Assembly (NCBI GenBank): GCA_022792885.1 | Contig: JAAWBX010000029.1 | Coordinates: 1 to 63,807, forward strand | Origin: Lachnospiraceae bacterium | Lineage (GTDB): Bacteria; Bacillota; Clostridia; Lachnospirales; Lachnospiraceae | DNA length: 63,807 nt | Direction: 5' to 3' | Shown here: positions 60,858-63,807 of the stretch, piece after piece | Layout of the letters: every line of letters begins with the position of its first letter | Numbering within the stretch: position 1 is the stretch's first letter | Notes under the pieces: generated by a model | Database searches by the model: none | Told to the model about the DNA's origin: nothing | The model's input: only the letters and a program-made list of their open reading frames with translations | Made by a program: the position numbers and the translations under genes

Positions 60858-62003
60858 ATGAATAAAAAAGAAATCCTGGAAATACGCAAACAATTCACAC
60901 CCGAAACCAGCCGGATCACCCGGATCTGCGGCTGCTACGTAGACGGCGAAAAAGTCAAACAGCTCAAGATGAAACAGGCATTCCTGTCCCTTCCCAAAGA
61001 AGAAGCCTTTAAATATTGCGATATTTTCCGGCACACCCTCTCCGGCACCCTCGGCAAAAATTTGCTGAACCTGGAATTCCCGCTGGAGGAAGAAAAAGAG
61101 GAAGGCGCCCAGGCGTTTCTTCTGAAACTCCGGGACAGCAAACTTGCCGACGAGGCGCTTTTGGAAGCTTTCTACGACAAAGTTATCGCCTCCTACCCCT
61201 GCCCGGAAAACTACTATATTATCCTGATTCACGCGGCTTACGACATTCCCGGCATGTCCTCCGACGGCACCGAGATGTTCGACGCCTCCGACTGCGTCTA
61301 CGAATACCTGCTCTGCAGCCTCTGCCCGGTCACACTCTCCAAACCGGGCCTCAGCTACAATTCCGAAAAAAACAGCATCGAGGACCGAATCCGGGATTGG
61401 GTGGTGGACGCGCCCGCCAAGGGCTTTCTGTTCCCGGCTTTTAACGACCGCAACTCCGACATCCACAACATCCTCTACTATACAAAAAAAGCGGAAGAAC
61501 TGATGCCGGAACTCCTCGAAGGGCTCCTGGGCTGCGCCGCCATCCCGCTGTCCGCCGACAACCAAAAAGAAGTCTTCAATACGTTGATCGCGGAAACGCT
61601 GGGCGAGAACAACCGTTACGAAACCGTCCGCAGCATCCACGAAACCCTGAACGACATGCTTGAAGAAAACAAAGACGAGCCGGAACCCCTGACCCTGACT
61701 CCGTCCACCGTAAAACGAATCTTTGAGCAAAGCGGCGTCCCGCAGGAAAAAGTCGAACACCTCGACGAACAATTCAAAGAACTGGCCGGCGAAAAACCGT
61801 CTCTGATCGCCGCCAATCTGCCCGGAGCCAGACAGTTTCTCATTCAGACTCCGGATATCGTGATCAAAGTCAATCCCGACCGCTCCGACCTGATCGAAAC
61901 CCGGATCTTAGACGGCCGCCCCTGCCTGGTAATACCGGTGGAAGATCAGATCGAAGTAAACGGGCTTCCCGTGCGAACCATGTTCCCGACGCAGACGCCT
62001 TAG
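60858..62003 (+). CDS. DUF4317 protein
   Basis: A 381-residue cytoplasmic, acidic protein matching the DUF4317 family known almost only from Lachnospiraceae and neighbours (starts NKKEILEIRKQFTPETSRITRICGCYVDGEKVK). No catalytic motif is recognised. GGAGGATATACCG precedes the ATG. Own unit, followed by two hairpins. Confidence 0.88.
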   Translation: MNKKEILEIRKQFTPETSRITRICGCYVDGEKVKQLKMKQAFLSLPKEEAFKYCDIFRHTLSGTLGKNLLNLEFPLEEEKEEGAQAFLLKLRDSKLADEALLEAFYDKVIASYPCPENYYIILIHAAYDIPGMSSDGTEMFDASDCVYEYLLCSLCPVTLSKPGLSYNSEKNSIEDRIRDWVVDAPAKGFLFPAFNDRNSDIHNILYYTKKAEELMPELLEGLLGCAAIPLSADNQKEVFNTLIAETLGENNRYETVRSIHETLNDMLEENKDEPEPLTLTPSTVKRIFEQSGVPQEKVEHLDEQFKELAGEKPSLIAANLPGARQFLIQTPDIVIKVNPDRSDLIETRILDGRPCLVIPVEDQIEVNGLPVRTMFPTQTP

Positions 62004-62012
62004 CGTTCCGCC

Positions 62013-62042
62013 CCGAAAGCCGGCTTCGCAGCCCGCTTTCGG
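62013..62042 (+). terminator. Hairpin after the DUF4317 gene
   Basis: CCGAAAGC/GCTTTCGG stem with inner pairing; T-run lacking, so weak as a terminator. Confidence 0.5.
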
Positions 62043-62046
62043 ATAA

Positions 62047-62076
62047 AAAGAAAAATCCTTCCAAGGAAGGATTTGA
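62047..62076 (-). terminator. Terminator after the tRNA-Leu/Asp/CAU cluster
   Basis: AAATCCTTCC/GGAAGGATTT stem with T's on the minus strand. Confidence 0.8.
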
Positions 62077-62082
62077 AAATCG

Positions 62083-62166
62083 TGCGGGTGGCCGGACTCG
62101 AACCGGCACGGCATCGCTGCCGAGGGATTTTAAGTCCCTTGCGTCTACCTGTTCCGCCACACCCGC
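62083..62166 (-). tRNA. tRNA-Leu (UAA)
   Basis: Acceptor GCGGGTG/CACCCGC, long variable arm, anticodon loop CTTAAAA. Confidence 0.95.
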
Positions 62167-62190
62167 TAATTCCGCAGGAAATACGGAAAA

Positions 62191-62264
62191 CGACCCGAAT
62201 GGGACTCGAACCCACGACCTCCGCCGTGACAGGGCGGCGCTCTAACCAACTGAGCCATCGGGCC
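62191..62264 (-). tRNA. tRNA-Asp (GUC)
   Basis: Acceptor GGCCCGA/TCGGGTC, anticodon loop CCTGTCA. Confidence 0.95.
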
Positions 62265-62296
62265 AAACACCGGACAAATATCCTGAAATCAAAAAA

Positions 62297-62370
62297 TGGA
62301 CCTTCGGGGACTCGAACCCAGGACCGGCCGGTTATGAGCCGGCTGCTCTAACCAACTGAGCTAAAGGTCC
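62297..62370 (-). tRNA. tRNA with CAU anticodon (Met, or Ile2 with lysidine)
   Basis: Acceptor GGACCTT/AAGGTCC, anticodon loop CTCATAA. The body resembles Firmicute tRNA-Ile2 more than elongator Met, but this is by eye only. Confidence 0.85.
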
Positions 62371-62550
62371 GAACACTAAACTGACTTCAGCGTTATTTAT
62401 GATAACATATCCCGCGGCGTTTGGCAAGAGGATTTTAAAATATCACCCGTTTTTATTGCAGGCTTCATGTTAAAAAAAAGCGCGAAAGTGTCCGGGAGAA
62501 TCGGTAGACTTTACATTTGTCAAACGTTATACTTATAACCGTGATAAAAA
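62371..62550. other. A/T-rich intergenic region
   Basis: A possible promoter (TTTACA, 17 bases, TTATAA) lies near 62512-62540. No start codon with ribosome binding site follows it. Confidence 0.3.
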
Positions 62551-62736
62551 ATCGATTGGACAAAACTATGGAATAAAAAGTATCCGATTCTGGCGGCATA
62601 TCCGAACGAAGTAAATGTCAAAGATTATGCCGCCAAGATAACCGAACTATTAAACCGGTTGAAACAAGAATATGGGTACAGCGATTCGGACGCCATGTTA
62701 GTTCTCAAAGATATTATGTTTCATGCGTACTCATAA
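62551..62736 (+). pseudogene. Gene remnant without start codon
   Basis: An open stretch of 61 codons follows a TAA and reads with protein-like composition (WNKKYPILAAYPNEVNVKDYAAKI, EYGYSDSDAMLVLKDIMFHAYS). There is no ATG, GTG or TTG near its front and no ribosome binding site, so it seems to be the 3' part of a decayed gene. A non-standard start cannot be excluded. Family not recognised. Confidence 0.45.
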
Positions 62737-62798
62737 AACGCAAAAAGGATCCGCAGACATATCTTCTATGGAAACTAATTTTATTACCGTCGTTTAAC

Positions 62799-62935
62799 AA
62801 GAGCACACACGCCCTGAACCGTGCCGATGGCCCGATCTTCTGCGTTATCTTCGATCGGCGTACGTCCAGTACGCGAAGTGAAAGTAACGCAGTAGGGGCT
62901 GAATTTTATCCTTCTTCGACCGTGTGTGTCCTCTT
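62799..62935. repeat. Nested inverted-repeat element (MITE-like)
   Basis: Ends AAGAGCACACACG (62799-62811) and CGTGTGTGTCCTCTT (62921-62935) are near-perfect inverted copies; inside, CTGCGTTA (62840-62847) and TAACGCAG (62885-62892) pair perfectly. The right end falls where the ParE-like toxin loses its C-terminus. No open frame inside. Confidence 0.5.
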
Positions 62936-63144
62936 CAAGCGATGGTAATTTCCGTCTTTATAAGCGCCGACGCGACGAATTGCGCCGCGTTCCGGTAACT
63001 GCTCAAGACTGAAAATCGCTTCTTCCAGTTCATCAACCATATCCAAAGCTGTGCCAGGTTCTAGGAGAGTTTCGGCAATATAAGTATAAATATCGTCCAA
63101 ATCCCGGTAAGCGCGCGTATAGAGTTTACAACATATTTATCCAA
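62906..63144 (-). pseudogene. Decayed ParE/RelE-family toxin
   Basis: The frame YRDLDDIYTYIAETLLEPGTA...PERGAIRRVGAYKDGNYHRL is a ParE-family toxin. Two lesions are seen. The natural start would be TTG at 63144, overlapping the antitoxin stop (reading M-D-K-Y-V-V), but one A is missing from the following A-run, shifting the frame. The C-terminus after HRL is lost: the expected catalytic strand is replaced by KRTHTVEEG from the inverted-repeat element. The toxin should be inactive. Confidence 0.75.
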
Positions 63145-63400
63145 AGTGTTTTCTCCGTAAAGAGGAAAGAACTTCCCTGGCATTCAGTAAAACGCCGTCA
63201 GCGGCGTATTCCTGTTCAGCTTCGCTGATTGCTGCGTCTGTCCTCGCTGTTTCCATCATTTCCTCGTATGTTTCAATGCTCATAACTACTAAATCGCCGT
63301 AGCCGTTCTTTGTAATAAAAAGCGGCTCGCGCCTTGCATGGCAAAGCTCGGAAATTTCGGTAGTATTTCTAAGGTCTGTAATCGGTCTGATTTGCGACAT
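63137..63400 (-). CDS. Phd/YefM-family antitoxin
   Basis: An 87-residue antitoxin: N-terminal DNA-binding domain (QIRPITDLRNTTEISELCHARREPLFITKNGYGDLVVMS, the Phd/YefM pattern) and an acidic helical C-terminus that would wrap the toxin. ATG at 63400 behind AAGGTGG; a GTG four codons earlier is possible. It is intact while its partner toxin is not, so it is an orphan antitoxin, perhaps still a DNA-binding protein or neutralising toxins elsewhere. Confidence 0.85.
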   Translation of the reverse strand: MSQIRPITDLRNTTEISELCHARREPLFITKNGYGDLVVMSIETYEEMMETARTDAAISEAEQEYAADGVLLNAREVLSSLRRKHFG

Positions 63401-63611
63401 GTTATGCCCCACCTTTCTTGTGCGTTATTACAACAGAGTTATGCACAAAGCGCAACACGGTCATACAAAATAATGACATATCAAATAGCATCTGTTCTTT
63501 CTCAACCAGTTGCACGAAAAATCCACACCCGCGCGCGATGTGGCTAGGGATCGTGGCATACACAATCCGATGCTCGCTATCCCTATGGACAATGCCAGAA
63601 AAAAAGTGAAA
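63401..63611. other. Intergenic region upstream of the antitoxin
   Basis: No gene with a ribosome binding site on either strand. It should contain the antitoxin promoter; I see no strong -35/-10 pair. Confidence 0.4.
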
Positions 63612-63652
63612 TATGTAAAAACCTGCAGACATTACATCTACAGGTTTTTCAT
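63612..63652 (-). terminator. Terminator after tRNA-Asn
   Basis: AAAAACCTG/CAGGTTTTT stem, T's on both strands. Confidence 0.85.
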
Positions 63653-63668
63653 CAAACTATTCTCTTAA

Positions 63669-63740
63669 CTCCCCGAGTAGGGCTCGAACCTACAACATCA
63701 CGGTTAACAGCCGTGCGCTCTACCATTGAGCTATCGAGGA
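63669..63740 (-). tRNA. tRNA-Asn (GUU)
   Basis: Acceptor TCCTCGA/TCGGGGA, anticodon loop CTGTTAA. CCA not encoded. Confidence 0.95.
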
Positions 63741-63807
63741 TTATCTGCGGCTTCCTCCTAGGAACGCCTTCTCTTTACTTCTTCCTCCGTACCCTCAAAA
63801 CCACACA
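63741..63807 (-). other. Spacer that may follow an rRNA gene
   Basis: Minus-strand TGTGTGGTTTTGAGGGTACG resembles the spacer seen just after 23S rRNA genes in this bacterial group, and tRNA-Asn often follows rRNA there. No rRNA sequence proper is inside the window. Confidence 0.3.

Noticed and set aside
60723..61772. 349-codon minus-strand open frame opposite the DUF4317 gene
   Set aside because: Phe/Val/Gly-rich shadow of the real plus-strand gene, no start signal.
63402..63632. 76-codon minus-strand open frame upstream of the antitoxin
   Set aside because: No ribosome binding site, odd composition and likely overlap with the antitoxin promoter.
62371..63807. Integrative element beside tRNA genes
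   Set aside because: Antitoxin remnants and an inverted-repeat element lie here, but there is no integrase and no duplicated tRNA end.

Overview
The window looks like chromosome from a strictly anaerobic, probably spore-forming Firmicute, most likely a butyrate-producing member of the Lachnospiraceae or a close relative. The evidence is a butyryl-CoA:acetate CoA-transferase close to clostridial enzymes, ferredoxin-linked indolepyruvate oxidoreductase (IorAB), an NADP-type glutamate dehydrogenase, a PdaB-like deacetylase, an orphan Spo0A-type DNA-binding domain, clostridial families (DUF4317, DUF3793, DUF1700), consensus -35/-10 promoters and strong AGGAGG ribosome binding sites. G+C is moderately high and most genes lie on the minus strand. 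I see no prophage, insertion sequence with transposase, CRISPR array or rRNA gene. The extreme right edge may be the spacer next to an rRNA operon.

Layout, left half. 1-10 kb (minus): FecBCD-type iron-chelate ABC transporter downstream of a siroheme sulfite/nitrite reductase. Above these lie ctpA, an active M23 peptidase with a coiled coil, ftsX, ftsE and a PucR-type regulator, which together form a cell-wall division module. 10-15 kb: two small genes, gdhA, a frameshifted CPBP protease, cvfB and coaD. 15-20 kb: but, a rhodanese, an AzgA/PbuG purine permease, a lipoprotein and a pdaB-like gene. 21-26 kb: iorA-iorB-CoA-transferase, divergent from a LysR regulator with a perfect palindrome between them. 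This looks like an aromatic amino acid fermentation unit. 26-36 kb: GH25 lysozyme, YbjQ plus membrane MerR, polar amino acid ABC importer, divergent two-component pair, Cu/Zn SOD, GIY-YIG protein and an esterase.

Layout, right half. 36-41 kb: MarR-controlled heterodimeric ABC exporter. 41-47.5 kb: M20 amidohydrolase and a compact type IV pilus-like cluster (PilT, PilC, four small membrane proteins, transglutaminase lipoprotein) with no PilB or PilD in view. 47.5-51 kb: tRNA-Val, DUF305 protein and hybrid histidine kinase. 51-57 kb: six-tRNA array, YfcE-type phosphodiesterase, RdgB, RlmL-type methyltransferase, rhodanese, a 65-residue Ser/Asn/Gln repeat protein behind a sporulation-type promoter, DUF1700, Dtd and a FeoB-associated Cys-rich peptide. 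57-62 kb: flavodoxin and DUF3793 with twin operator-like repeats, MATE exporter, EEP-family protein, DUF4317 and tRNAs. 62.4-63.8 kb: degenerate region with a decayed ParE toxin next to an intact Phd antitoxin, an inverted-repeat element and tRNA-Asn.

The candidates I find most interesting are the Ser/Asn/Gln repeat gene, the PilT-only pilus-like cluster, the IorAB/CoA-transferase operon with its palindrome, the MarR promoter whose -35 box sits in the loop of the upstream terminator, and the twin operators in front of the flavodoxin operon. All functional statements rest on reading the sequence; no searches were run.
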